Assembly: GCF_003369915.1 (NCBI RefSeq)
Contig: NC_046675.1
Location: forward strand, 32,015,001 to 32,079,000
From: Drosophila miranda
Lineage: Eukaryota > Arthropoda > Insecta > Diptera > Drosophilidae
DNA: 64,000 nucleotides
Reading direction: 5' to 3'
The translations under genes and the position numbers were made by a program. Under the pieces are notes generated by a model. It did not search any database and had not been told where the DNA came from. It was given only the letters and a program-made list of their open reading frames with translations. Shown piece by piece: positions 49,577-60,500 of this stretch (its first letter is position 1; each line of letters begins with the position of its first letter).

Positions 49577-51478
49577 TTAATAGAAAAGTGGTTCGTCTGT
49601 TGTATCATGTTGTTCAGCAGCGCTTAAGTCCTCGAAGTATGGATTGATTTCAGTCAATTCTGGAAGAAATTCCTCTTCTACTGGTGGCTCCTCACCTACC
49701 GGATGCCCTGGAGTTGTTGTTTCTGTCACCTTCTTTGTTTTTGGACTCTCGGTCATGTTTCGCTTTTTTGGTTTCGGTGGGACTTCAGCGGGTTCGTTGG
49801 TTTTTTTTGGAGGGTGTGTCTCTATCTTTTGGTTCGTACCTTCTGTCACCTTTTGTTTTTTCGAAGTCCTTGTCGGTTTCTTTTGCTTCGAACTTGGTTT
49901 GACCTTCGGTTTTTTCCGGGCGGCCCGAGTAGTGGTCTCGTTCTCGTCTTCTTCCTCATCCTCCCAATCTTCCTCTTCTTCTGGGGTCACCGTCGCTGGA
50001 TTTCTTTTCGGACTTATGGTCACCGTTGCTTTTTTCGGATTCACTTTCTTTTGTTTCTGAGTTGACCGTGCTGTCGAATCTTTTGTGACATTTCTCTCTG
50101 GAGGTTCCGTGACTTTCTTTTTATTCGGACGCACCGTCAGTTTCTTTCCTTTCGGACTTGCCGTCACTTTCTTTTCTTTCGGACTTTTGGGCGCCTTGTT
50201 TTTATTGGGTTTCTCTGTCTCATCTTCCTGATTATCCGTCTCTTCATCTTCATCATCTTCATCATCTTCATCATCTTCTTCCTCCTCTTCCTCCTCTTCC
50301 TCCGTATTCTCCTCATCATCCTCTTCTTTAGAGTGCTGCGTGACTTTCTTTCTTTTCGGACCAGCCGTCACTTTCTTACTTTTCGGACTGGCTGTCACTT
50401 TCTGCTTTCCTCGTTTCCGAGTAGTGGTCTCTTTTTCGTTTTCTTCCTCCGCATCGTCATCGTCTTCATCATCGTCATCGTCATCCTCCTCTTCCTGATC
50501 TTCCTGCTTTTTCGGACTTTCTGTCATTTTCTTGGCTTTCTTCGGTTTCTGAACGGCTTTGGTGGTCTTTCGGATACGCGGACGTGGAGCCCTTGGCTTA
50601 AACGGGAGCCTTCTAGATTCAGAGAAGTCCCTCGTCTTCGAATCTACCCGCATACGAAGCGAGAATTTGACGTTTCCCTTGCCGGGGATCTTCTCATCAA
50701 CGGGCATGTTCTTCGCCCAGACCACACACTTGATACTGACCTCCTGGTTCTGGGGCATTTCCGTTAGCTTGAGGGCTACCATGCGGGTGACTCCCTTCAT
50801 GTTGTTGGAGGCATCGTAGTAGGGACCCGGAATGTAGACAATGGTGGGCGACGCACCCTTCGTCACCTTACAAGTCAGCCAGATCCTGCTCTTTCCGCCA
50901 TACTTGCCCAATATGTCGTCGAGTTCGTCGGGCGCACTGGATGGCAGATCATCGACGCTGTCGTACGTTTTGGGCGTAAAGCCGTACACTTTATTTATTT
51001 TGACGAAGACGCAGGGAGTTTTTGCTGTACCGTATCCCCAGAGCGTATCCGGGTTGCACTCGTGGAAGAACGTAGCCGCATTGGCCGACAGGTTTTTCAG
51101 GGCATTGTCGATGGTGTCGGCTATCGGGTAGATTTTCTTCTCCAGATGAGTGTACCAGGATATTGTAGAGGTGTTGCTGGGCACAACGGACAGTCCCGGC
51201 GCTCCCTTCGTCCACCTGGGATGATCCTTGGGTATAATCGCGAGGTGGAATATAATCAACCACGTTGACACGAGGATGAAAATCAAGAAGTATAGAAGGA
51301 GGTAGAAGCCAACGATCCTGAACCACGCCCAGGCCGTACGGCCAAACAATTGATTGTTGTCCAGGTCCAAGACCTTCTTTTGCCAGGGAATATCCCGCTT
51401 CTTGCGCGTTACCTCCTCTTGGCGGAAACGCTTTCGCACTTTGTAGTGCCCCGCAGGGATCATCAGGTCCTCGGGCAT
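49577..51478 (-). CDS. Na,K-ATPase beta-like type II membrane protein with long charged tail, 633 aa
   Basis: An intronless ORF. Residues 1-50 form a basic cytoplasmic end. Residues about 54-80 are a single membrane helix (FRIVGFYLLLYFLIFILV). Residues 81-280 are a beta-subunit ectodomain with NPDTLWGYGTAKTPCVF, YIPGPYYDA and VSIKCVVWAKN. Cysteine pairs C141/C156 and C203/C251 match the second and third disulfides of classical beta subunits. The first pair is absent. Sequons occur at N102 and N129. From about 290 to 633 a tail follows that classical beta subunits (about 310 aa) lack: K-K-V-T-x-S-P-K units alternating with long D/E runs, ending in an acidic, non-repetitive stretch (LPELTEINPYFEDLS). 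By topology the tail would be extracellular or lumenal. Classical beta subunits chaperone the pump alpha subunit. Whether this one does is unknown. It is probably related to melanogaster CG5250 or CG11703 (from memory). Confidence 0.85.
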   Translation of the reverse strand: MPEDLMIPAGHYKVRKRFRQEEVTRKKRDIPWQKKVLDLDNNQLFGRTAWAWFRIVGFYLLLYFLIFILVSTWLIIFHLAIIPKDHPRWTKGAPGLSVVPSNTSTISWYTHLEKKIYPIADTIDNALKNLSANAATFFHECNPDTLWGYGTAKTPCVFVKINKVYGFTPKTYDSVDDLPSSAPDELDDILGKYGGKSRIWLTCKVTKGASPTIVYIPGPYYDASNNMKGVTRMVALKLTEMPQNQEVSIKCVVWAKNMPVDEKIPGKGNVKFSLRMRVDSKTRDFSESRRLPFKPRAPRPRIRKTTKAVQKPKKAKKMTESPKKQEDQEEEDDDDDDEDDDDAEEENEKETTTRKRGKQKVTASPKSKKVTAGPKRKKVTQHSKEEDDEENTEEEEEEEEEDDEDDEDDEDEETDNQEDETEKPNKNKAPKSPKEKKVTASPKGKKLTVRPNKKKVTEPPERNVTKDSTARSTQKQKKVNPKKATVTISPKRNPATVTPEEEEDWEDEEEDENETTTRAARKKPKVKPSSKQKKPTRTSKKQKVTEGTNQKIETHPPKKTNEPAEVPPKPKKRNMTESPKTKKVTETTTPGHPVGEEPPVEEEFLPELTEINPYFEDLSAAEQHDTTDEPLFY

Positions 51479-51580
51479 TGTTCAGAGAGTTACAGTGTTT
51501 TTCTTGTTTGCTGTTTCTTAAATATGAATTTATAGACAGAACGTGTATGGCAGGCAGCATATATGTATGCCTACTATCAA
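51479..51580 (-). promoter_or_regulatory. 102-bp gap between the two beta-like genes
   Basis: Only 102 bp separate the stop of the upstream beta-like gene from the start of the long-tailed one. On minus it holds TATAAAT about 50 nt before the ATG. It must contain the 3' end of one gene and the promoter of the next, unless the two share a transcript. Confidence 0.4.
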
Positions 51581-52408
51581 TCAATTATCATACATGTCTA
51601 TTTCATCGTATAGAACGTCAAGTGTTTCAATGTGGGCCTTCGGATCCACTCTGTACATCACAAACTTCACGGTGGCATAGTCCAATGGGATATTCCTAGC
51701 CCACACAGAGCACGTGACGTGGACATGCTTATTCGGCGGAAGATTGTGAAACTTTACCCCAATGATCCGACGAAAGCCTGGCTCCTCATGGGTAACCCGC
51801 TCAGTCTCATTTTCAGGGGTATCTGGATCGACATAAAAGTTTTCTCTGGTGAACAGGCCATCGGCATCGTAGTACATTTCGGGGACAAACGAGAGTGTCG
51901 TCTCTACATTCTTGGTCACGAAATCGCAAGATGCCCAAATCTTATTCGAGCGTCTCTCGGGTGCGGTCTCCATCATATAGTGGCGCAAAGCCGAGGGTGC
52001 CGCATCGGGCAGGGAGCGGCGTTCGCTGTAGGTTTCGGCCTCAAAGTTGAGGGCAAGGTTCAGCTTTAGTAGGACGCAGGGATTATTCGAGAGATAGCCC
52101 CAGGCGTGATCCAAATTGCATCCCCTTAAGCGGTGTTCTCCCCTATAGCCGTATTTGCTCACAAGATTATCAATCTGCTTCTGGAGGGTGTACGATGACT
52201 GCTCCTCAATCTCGCCCCACATAATCAGCTTCTCCAGGCCGACAATGCGTCCTAGAGGGGCTATGGTCAGGCTGGGAGGCTTCGAAACGGTCGGCTGCTC
52301 GGCATTCATTCGAAATTGCTGCAGAATCGTCGCAAAAATAAACACAAAAATGCAGAGGCACAAGCTGAACGCGAGGCCGTACAACATCAATTTGATAAAG
52401 CGACACAT
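51581..52408 (-). CDS. Na,K-ATPase beta-like type II membrane protein, 275 aa
   Basis: An intronless ORF just upstream of, and in the same orientation as, the long-tailed paralogue. The cytoplasmic end is very short (MCRFIK), with a membrane helix at about 7-29. The ectodomain carries GCNLDHAWGYLSNNPCVLLK, IWASCDFV, SFVPEMYYDADG and VHVTCSVWARNIPLDYATVKF. These align with the same blocks of the paralogue, with the same two cysteine pairs and again no first pair. A sequon lies in PENETER. It lacks the charged tail and is slightly shorter than classical beta subunits. The lack of introns and the tandem arrangement suggest derived, possibly tissue-restricted (for example testis) members of the family. 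That is inference. It is likely the partner of melanogaster CG5250/CG11703. Confidence 0.85.
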   Translation of the reverse strand: MCRFIKLMLYGLAFSLCLCIFVFIFATILQQFRMNAEQPTVSKPPSLTIAPLGRIVGLEKLIMWGEIEEQSSYTLQKQIDNLVSKYGYRGEHRLRGCNLDHAWGYLSNNPCVLLKLNLALNFEAETYSERRSLPDAAPSALRHYMMETAPERRSNKIWASCDFVTKNVETTLSFVPEMYYDADGLFTRENFYVDPDTPENETERVTHEEPGFRRIIGVKFHNLPPNKHVHVTCSVWARNIPLDYATVKFVMYRVDPKAHIETLDVLYDEIDMYDN

Positions 52409-53217
52409 GGTGCGGGATGTCTTCTGTATCTTTTAGGCAAAGTGTTCTTTGAATGATAGTCCAGGGCTTGCTTGTACAAATTTGAATTTGAAGCTTAAAT
52501 TAAAACCGTTGCCTATCGTTATCGTAGATGACCAAAAAAACGCGTTAGCGTATGTTAGTTGTCATGTATCGATTGTACTATCTATCGATGGGATCATTTG
52601 CAATGATGATTTTTGAATAGTTTTTTTCATTAAAACTTAGACACTATCTATCTTAAGCCTAAAAACAACGAGATCTATCTACAATCTATCTACAGATTGC
52701 GCAACCCCTCTTTCGGTTGACACCAACACCTATCGAAAAATGAACACACTTGCGTTGCATGATTTCACCTTTTTAGTTTAATCCTTTTTTTTTATAAGCA
52801 CTGCGATAAAAAGGAGTCTCTCAGTCAACCTATCTTGAAGAAAACGTATTCATCAATTGTATAAAATTATGTGTTCAGAGCTGAAGCTCCTAGCTAGTTA
52901 GTAATATTAAACCGAATATCAAAATCGAGGAATATGATTTTCCAGCATGAAGAGGCACATTATCCCATTGTCGACCAGTGGGTATTTTAGTACCCTCCAC
53001 GAATATGATGAGTCTTGAAGATTCTTAGCACAGTTCAGGTGGAAAATATCGTGGTCGTTTTTAAGTGAAGATGAAGGATATTATTAGTTTTATTTTGCGC
53101 GGTTTGGCTCAACTTGTTATCCTGTTTAAATAAAGGGGGCTTAAGTGAGTTAAGTTCCCAAGTTCGGTCATACTAAAACACACTGCGCCCGCGAAAAAAT
53201 TACCAATAATTACGAAA
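52409..53217. promoter_or_regulatory. Divergent promoter region with DRE-like sites
   Basis: This 809-bp region separates the minus-strand beta-like gene from the + strand Gdown1-like gene. TATCGATT at 52567-52574 and TATCGATG at 52583-52590 are DRE-like, with a further TATCG at about 52505-52520. CGGTCATACTA at 53165-53175, 43 bp before the Gdown1 ATG, is one base off Motif 1 (YGGTCACACTR) in the + orientation and is the likely core promoter. Confidence 0.5.
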
Positions 53218-54406
53218 ATGAGCCAAAATATTGTTGCTGCTCCACTTAATCGCATTCCAGGCACTAGCCAGGCCAAGGAGCAGCACAGCAAGGACCTGAA
53301 AACCCTCAGCTACGTGGAACTACTGGAAATCAGGGACAGGCAATCCAAATTTCTGTCGTTCAAGTAAGTTCTGGAACTAGCTGCGGCGCAGGCAAATTTA
53401 AGCAAATTATTGTTATTGTTGCCCCAGGAAGCGGCTCCTGCAGTTGCCGGACAAGGGCAGACGTCTCCAAGAGTCTTATGATAAATTGCTGGACGAGATT
53501 AGGAGGCGCGACGATGTCGAGGCAACGGCCCAAATGCTCAGCGAACTAAATATTGCATCCAAGGGCAAGATTGCCCTGAACAATCTCGAATGGAACGGCC
53601 GCGAGATTGTGGACGAAGGCGCCCATGTGGAGGATATACTGGACAGCGATGATGAGCTGGATCCATTGCGAATCATAGCGCAAGGCACAATGCACGAGAA
53701 AAGGGTCAAAGTGCTGCCTCCACCCGAGAGTCTAATTACGGCCGGGGATCTGGCCGACATAAACACGTTTAAGAAGACTGCCGACTCGCCAGACTCTGCC
53801 TTGGAAGGGCAGAGCGCTACCAGTTCAATACCAGCGGAGTTCGTCGAGCTGGATGCCTGCCTAGTGGCAGCCAAGTATCCCCAAGAAGCGCATTCATATC
53901 CCCCCGTCGATCAGCATTCCCTCTACCTCATAGACAAAACAGAACCCAAGGAAAGGAGTGCGGGGCGGGAGAAATTCCGACCGTTCCGGACAACCATCTC
54001 CAATGTTCACGACCCCGATAAGGAGCGCATACGGAAAAAGGGCAAGCACTGGGAGATCACGGCAGCCACACCACCACTCATCCAATACAAGGAAACACAG
54101 ATGGTTCCGCTGGCGGAGTCGGCCACCCTGCAGCTGGACTTTATGCAGAGGATCAGGGAACTGAGGATTCAGCAGGCAGAACAGCGTCTGTCCCAGCACC
54201 AGTCCACCAGACCACCCTCTGGCCTACATCTCCCGGAGGAGTCTGTGCTGAAGACCAAGGCATCGTTCAGGAATTATCGCAATCCCCAAGTGGATTATAT
54301 GATTGAGGGCAAGCAAAAGCCCAGCGAGCAGAATGAAGTGCATGATCCCACGAGTCTCGACAGGGGAGCATCCTCTAGTGGCATACATTACACGGTCTAC
54401 GAGTAA
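53218..54406 (+). CDS. Gdown1/POLR2M (GRINL1A) homologue, 374 aa
   Basis: Two exons: 53218-53363 and 53428-54406 (1125 nt, 64-nt intron with GTAAGT and CCCCAG). The N-terminus has LSYVELLEIRDRQSKFLSFK, then KKRLLQLPDKGRRLQESYDKL. This matches the diagnostic Gdown1 block of human POLR2M (LRNEKFICKLPDKGKKI). Further features are an acidic patch (EDILDSDDELDPLR), a long disordered middle and a C-terminal region with basic and helical segments (LQLDFMQRIRELRIQQAEQR). Gdown1 binds RNA polymerase II, blocks TFIIF and makes transcription dependent on Mediator (known). The gene is compact, with an apparent Motif-1-type promoter, as for housekeeping genes. Its stop lies 106 bp from the stop of unc79 on the other strand. 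Confidence 0.85.
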
Positions 54407-54453
54407 CTCCCTCGCCCTATTCCTGGCCAGCTTTTCGTTAACACTGTGAATAA

Positions 54454-54459
54454 TTTATT
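54454..54459 (-). terminator. unc79 poly(A) signal (AATAAA on minus)
   Basis: TTTATT on + gives AATAAA on minus, 54 nt beyond the unc79 stop. It lies in the short gap between the convergent Gdown1 and unc79 stops, so the two 3' UTRs probably overlap. Confidence 0.55.
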
Positions 54460-54512
54460 TGTGTAAGCAACAACAGATAGTGGATAAGATTATATACGAT
54501 TATAACACCATT

Positions 54513-57500
54513 TTAAATCGAATAGAACTGTGTGGCTGTGGAGGCCTGCAGCTCGATCTGCCCCATTTTGAACTGCAATCGCTGCAGCCACTTGAGCAGG
54601 GCCTCCGACCTGAAGGCCTGCTGTTCCTCGTAGTCCGGCGCACAGTCGCGCACATTCTGCAGGCGCACATGAAGCGTGTCCGAGAGCTGCGTCTGCGAGG
54701 AGAGCACAGGGCTCCACATGGGCAGCAGCTTGCCCAGCACCGTGGAGTTTGTGTCCTTGAGGGCCTCCAGCAGACTGAGGAAGTGAAGATTCACCATTTC
54801 GGATAGCTTGGAGTTGGCACTTTGCGTCTGGAAGTCCACACTGGACTGTGGCTGATCCTTGTTGATAGTGGGCTTGGCGTGGGACACCAGCTGCAGGATG
54901 CAGGGCGTTACCTTGGCCCAGAATTCGAAGAGTACGCCCAGCGTGCCGCCCTCCACATTGCTGGTGGTGTTGTGCGCCATCTGCTCCAGATACACGGTCC
55001 ACAGCTGGCAGAGGGTAAACGCATGGAAGAGCGAGGACATGTGCAGTACCGAGGTCTTTGACTGCTCGGCAAAGCCAGCGAATATCACCTGAATGTGATC
55101 GGCGATGTGGCAAGAGGCTTCCTGCGGCACCGGCTGGGAGTAGGTCACGCCCTGGTGCTGATAGTGGACACTGGCTGCGGGCGCTTGGCCCTGCCCGGGC
55201 GGAGGATTTGGCGGAGGCGTCGGTATGGTGTGGGTCTCCTGGCGACGCTGCATCAGCACCATGTGGGTCAGCGAGCCGAGCAGCAGCCAAGAGAGCAGAC
55301 GCATATGTCCGACGCATTCGGTGAATTCTTTGGGACTGAAAGAAGAGAGAATTCCCTTAGGATTTTGGCCATTTTCTTTGGCTGCTTCAATACCTACCCC
55401 TGCTGCAGGGAAGAGGGTGCATTGTTTAGCCACGGCAGATAGCGTGAGACAGCTCTGTTGTCTCTGGAGTTCCCTCGCGACATCTCCAGAGCCAGATATT
55501 GGGCCACGGCTCCCTTGAGCACGCCCCCCAGTGTGTCCTCGCCAAGGCCGTTGCTCGTTTGTCCGTTCTTCAAGTGCTGCAACGATGAAGGATAATGAAA
55601 AAGGCTAGAATGTTGCTGGAGTCCCACCTTGATCTTGCTGAGAGTGTGGAAATCGGCCAGAAAGTCAATCACATCGTTGATATACTGCCGCAAGCAGTCG
55701 GCGGAGTTGGTGGTCAGCATAGGAGCCGCATCGGGCATGCCAGGAGCAGATCCCGGCGGCAAAGTACCCCCCGCATCGAGGAGAACAACGCCAATAATCA
55801 CCAGGAGATTGTGGTCGGGAATATTCGACTTGAACTTGAGGGCCTGCACAAACTCGAAAATCATCTGGCGGCAGAGCAGGTTCTTGTCGCGATCCTTGCT
55901 GAAGGAGCGCGTGTTGAGGGTGCACAGCTCGTAGACGGTCTGGTACTCGAGATTCGTGTGCTGCACGCAGTAGGCCATGATCTTCGAGTACGGATCGAGC
56001 AGGGTCTTGGGCACGCAGTTGAGGCGCAGCGTGGCCGCAATGATGTCCAGCATGTACTCGGCGTTGGTCAGGCTCGGCATGATCACAATCACCTGCCGCA
56101 GCAAGGACTCCATCGCCTGCATGGCCTGCGACCACATGGCCAGGCCCACGCCTGCTTCGGCGGGCACACACTGAAGATTCAGATACTCGGCCATGTTCCG
56201 GAAGATCACCGGCAGCTGATCCACTGGCAGAGCCTTCTTGGAGGTCAACGACTCGCACACCATGTAGATGGGACTGGTGGCATTCAGATCCTGGAAATCC
56301 TGCAGGGCCTTGGCAATGCTGCGAAAATGATAGTGACGGATTTTCACTGCAATGGAGAATGGAATGGCAATGATAGGGTTTCGCTCTTCTTGGAGATCAC
56401 ACAACACTCACTCTTCATTTGGGTCTGGAACACCTGCAGGAAGATCCCATTCGGCGCCAGCTGATGGAGGACACAGCGTATGAACTGCAGGGCCACTGCC
56501 TGTGCGCTGCAGGCCAAAGGCGGACCATTCTCCCCCTGCCAGGAGTGGGTAGAGCTCAGACAGATGCTGGAAACGGTACACGATTTGTGTCAGTCTAGTC
56601 AGGATTACGTTTTGAGAGTCTCTTTCTTACCGCGAAGTCATAGTGAGGATCTCTGGGAGAAAGGGCGCTGCCATGGCCGGTTCGCGGTGGATAAAAGTTC
56701 CCAAGATCACGATGAATATGCCAATCTCCTCGTCTGTGTACTCTTCAATGTGAGCACCGCAATCGGAACATCGCTCGACTATGGTGTAGTCGCCAACGCG
56801 ACGTGCGCTCTAAAGAAAAAGAAATTATTACCGTGAAGGAACCGTCAATTGCTTAGAGACCTACCCCACGTGGCACATGAGCTGTACCATGCGAGGTTCC
56901 ATGTCCATTGGTGGCCTCGCCTACACCATCGTCTCCCTCATCGTCTGGATCGGGCTCGGCGGGCTGGAACGGAGGCGGTGGCCAGGAGCCCGCAAACCGA
57001 GAACGTATGTCTGGTATGGCATTGGTGTCGACGTTGAAAGGTGCCAGCTTCTGGCGGGGTCGCTTGATGCTGTTGCTGGAGGTTAGGCCTCCGCCCGCTG
57101 CTCCTCCAGCGGGGGCTCCTCCCGCGCTCTGCTTCAGCTCCTGCTGGACATTCTTCAGAATGGAAGTGTGGAGATCAGCGGGAGGCTGTGTGGGCTGCTG
57201 CGACGTGGACGGGGCATTGGGATTCGGTGGCGATTCCAAGGCCACCTGCTTAATGAGCCGACGGGGAGAGTTGGTGCGGCTGCAGGGCGTCACATCGTCC
57301 TTGGTGCTTTCCGAGACATCCAGACTGTCCTGCTTGAGGTGGCTGATATCGGGAAGATTCAGCCCCTCCCGCACACGCTCCACCAGTGCTGCCACCGTAT
57401 CCTGGGTGCCAATGGGCAGCAGTCTCTCCGGAGTTGGGATCTCCAAGGCGGCAATATTCTTTGGCGGCGGCAGGCCCTGCATCGCGGCATCCATCTCATC

Positions 57501-60500
57501 CCTGGGATTGGGCATCACGCTCATCTTGGACAGCGGCGAGTCCGGCGAGCCGTAGTTCTTGTCCGTGCGCTTCAGGGACTTGGTCTGTGACTTTTTCTGA
57601 TGACGGGAATCGTCCATCGAGGAGCTCGATGTTCCGGCACTGCACTCCACAATCGTCTTGTGGCGTCCTATGGACTTTGTTGGAGCTGCAGACGGTGCTG
57701 GAGCAGCAGTTGCATTGCCATTGACCGAGCGACTGCCACTGCCGCTGCTGGAGCCGGGCTTTCTGTCCGCTGTGCCGGGGACATCCTGCAGGGCACCGAG
57801 TGCCTTCAGATGGTTGGTTGCTATTGCGGCAAACATTTTCGATGTGGATGCGGCCGCATTCTCCAGCGATTTGTTGCGCACCGTCACCGCCCGATGCACA
57901 TCCACGGGGGGACTCACAATGGCCGTCTCTGTGGTCTCTGCAGCCACCAAAGGAGTGACGATCATGCGTACGCCCTCCTGCAGGCTGTGACGGGTGGTCA
58001 CGAGGGTTTCGCTGGTGGTGGTGGCCTTGATTTTGGTCGTGTACGTATCGCCCACTTTGGTGGTGATCATCGACTTGTGCGATTTTGTGGATTTCTATAA
58101 AGGAAAATGCATTAAAACTAAGTATCACTAATGCAAAAGCCATGTATGGTACCTCCTCCGTGTATTCAAGGCGCTTGCGGGTGGGCATCACATCCTCAAA
58201 GTGTATGGTGTCATCAAAGGAGCCCTAGAGTGGGAATCGATTCTCTTTAGCTCAAAATAATTTACGGCTATATGGAGTATTGAAACCCACCGGTGCACTG
58301 CCATGCAGGGTGCTGTCCGAGAGATCGCTCTCTGGTATGGCTACCAGCTCCGACTCGGTCTCATCCGCATCCAGGCTGGAGTCATTGTACTTTCTGAACG
58401 CATGCTGCAGCTTCGGTGTGAAGGCCACATTGCCCTTGCTCTTGGAGGCGGCACTGGTGGCCTCCGATGGGAACATGGGACTGACCGGCGGACTGGCCTC
58501 CTTGTCATCCGGATCGGTGCCCAGCGAGGGCTGGCTGACATCACGCGAGCGAGCTGCCCCGCCCACACCCTGGATATCCAGTATTGTGGTCGTCGGAATC
58601 CGCCTACACTGATGGAAATGGCCACGCAGGCTGTTCATGATCATACGAATGCCCGAGATGATGTATCCACTGAGCGGCGGCTGGGTGTACGAGTACTTGT
58701 AGAGTACTACGAGGAGGGTAAAGAGCCAGTTCCGTCGCGGATACTGCTCCAAATGCCACAGGGAGTAGTTGAAGACAATGTTCTGATAGGACTCTCCCGA
58801 AGTGTTGGTCGGATAGGGGGCATACAGGGTGATCTGCATGACGGAGGGGAGGATGAGACCGCCAATCAGATGATTCTGGTCTAGCACCTGCGGCAGATTG
58901 GCCAGAAAGGCATTGAAAACGGCCGACACCCTAAGGGAAAGATTATAGATTATAGATCTTGGATATAGGGATCCTCTGCCGACACTCACCTTAGCGATTC
59001 TGGGGTGGTGTGGAAGGTCTTGTCGATCTGATTGTGTCCCAGCAGCAAAAACAAATGCTTCAAGACGATATTCTGTGTCCTGGTCACTGGCTTATCCTCC
59101 GAGGGGAAGGCCTGATCCGTGCGGGACATGAACTGCATCAGCATGAAGACCAAAAGATGAATGGTCTCGCGATCGGACTCCTCCAGCTCCGTGATCCGAC
59201 TGAGCAGCCCAATCAGATTCTCATCATTGAGGCCGCCCAGAGAGTGAATGTGTCCATCTGTTTGGGAGTAGATTTGGTGGATTATTATATGGACAGACCC
59301 TTTAGATGTCAACTTTCTTTAGGGGGGAATAGGAGGATATACACCAATATTCTTTTTTGATTTTGTTTTTGTTTGTTTTTTTGGGGACACAGCCACATGC
59401 CAATGTTTCACAATTAGATTCGTTTTCATAGACGGATAAATGAATTTTGTATGTTTCTTTGTATAATATACAGGAGGAATGTCTCTGGTTTTAGGATTTC
59501 AAAGCCAATTAGAGTTCAAATGTAAGTTGGTTGTTGGGTGGGTGGTTGGTGTGGGAGAGAGACAGAAAGACAGAGAGAGAGAGAAAGGTTAGAGAGTGTA
59601 GAAGTAGAGGTTTTTCTTTCTTTTTTTTTTGTAGAGTTGTTCGCATTAGAGACACAGAGAGAGATGTTTTTTCGAGAGAGCATACATACCAGTTCGGAAG
59701 GGTTTACACACACTTAATACGATACGTGTAGTACGAGTATTTGTTATGGAAAGCAGAGATCAATGTAGGTACAACCATAACTAGATAATACAGATATCAC
59801 ATATATAGGGCATAGGTACAGGTGGATGAGAGTGGGATGATGATATGTGAGAGCGGTGCGATCATGCAATGATACGATCGTATTATGTGTTTAAGATTGT
59901 TTTATGTCTTCTTTTCATGCACTTTAGATACATTTTTAGGTTTAACTCAAGAATCCATGAGGCTCTTGAGAGCATTCCTCTAAAACCTTAATTTTTAAAC
60001 ATATTTTTGCTATAGTTAAACGAAAATATATAGCAAAGAATCAAGCCAATTGTTAAAGAATATTATCTGGAATATATAGTAATCCTGCTTTTTTAAAAAA
60101 CAATAAGAAATGAAGAGAGACAAAGCCAAGGCAACACTGAAAATTGGCAAGCCCCAATATGTAGACATCATTCACAAGAAATTATCTCCAGAAGACATGC
60201 AATCAAGTAAAGGATACCTTATGAATGATGTATACATGTGAGGCTCCAAGACACCATCGAGGGGGGATACATCGATTAAACACAGATCACGGGATCTCTC
60301 TGTGAACACACATGCTCTACAACCTACCTGGATTGGCCGTGCTGCTGATGCCCGCCGCCGCCGTACCCGTACCCGGATGCGTTCCTGCATCGCAAGTGCA
60401 GTGCATGGGATAGGCCAGAGCCGAGGGACTGGGACTGGGCGCCGGCACGGCTGGCTGCGGTGGCAGCAGATTGGGTGCCGACGGATGCTTTTGGAAATGG

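Noticed and set aside
49644-50060. 138-codon and neighbouring ORFs on + opposite the charged tail
   Set aside because: These are Phe/Val/Ser-rich shadows of the Lys/Glu/Asp repeat codons on the minus strand.
55595-56464. 289-codon ORF on + opposite unc79
   Set aside because: It spans two unc79 introns and is antisense to well-matched UNC79 protein. It is His/Leu/Gly-rich by reverse complementation.
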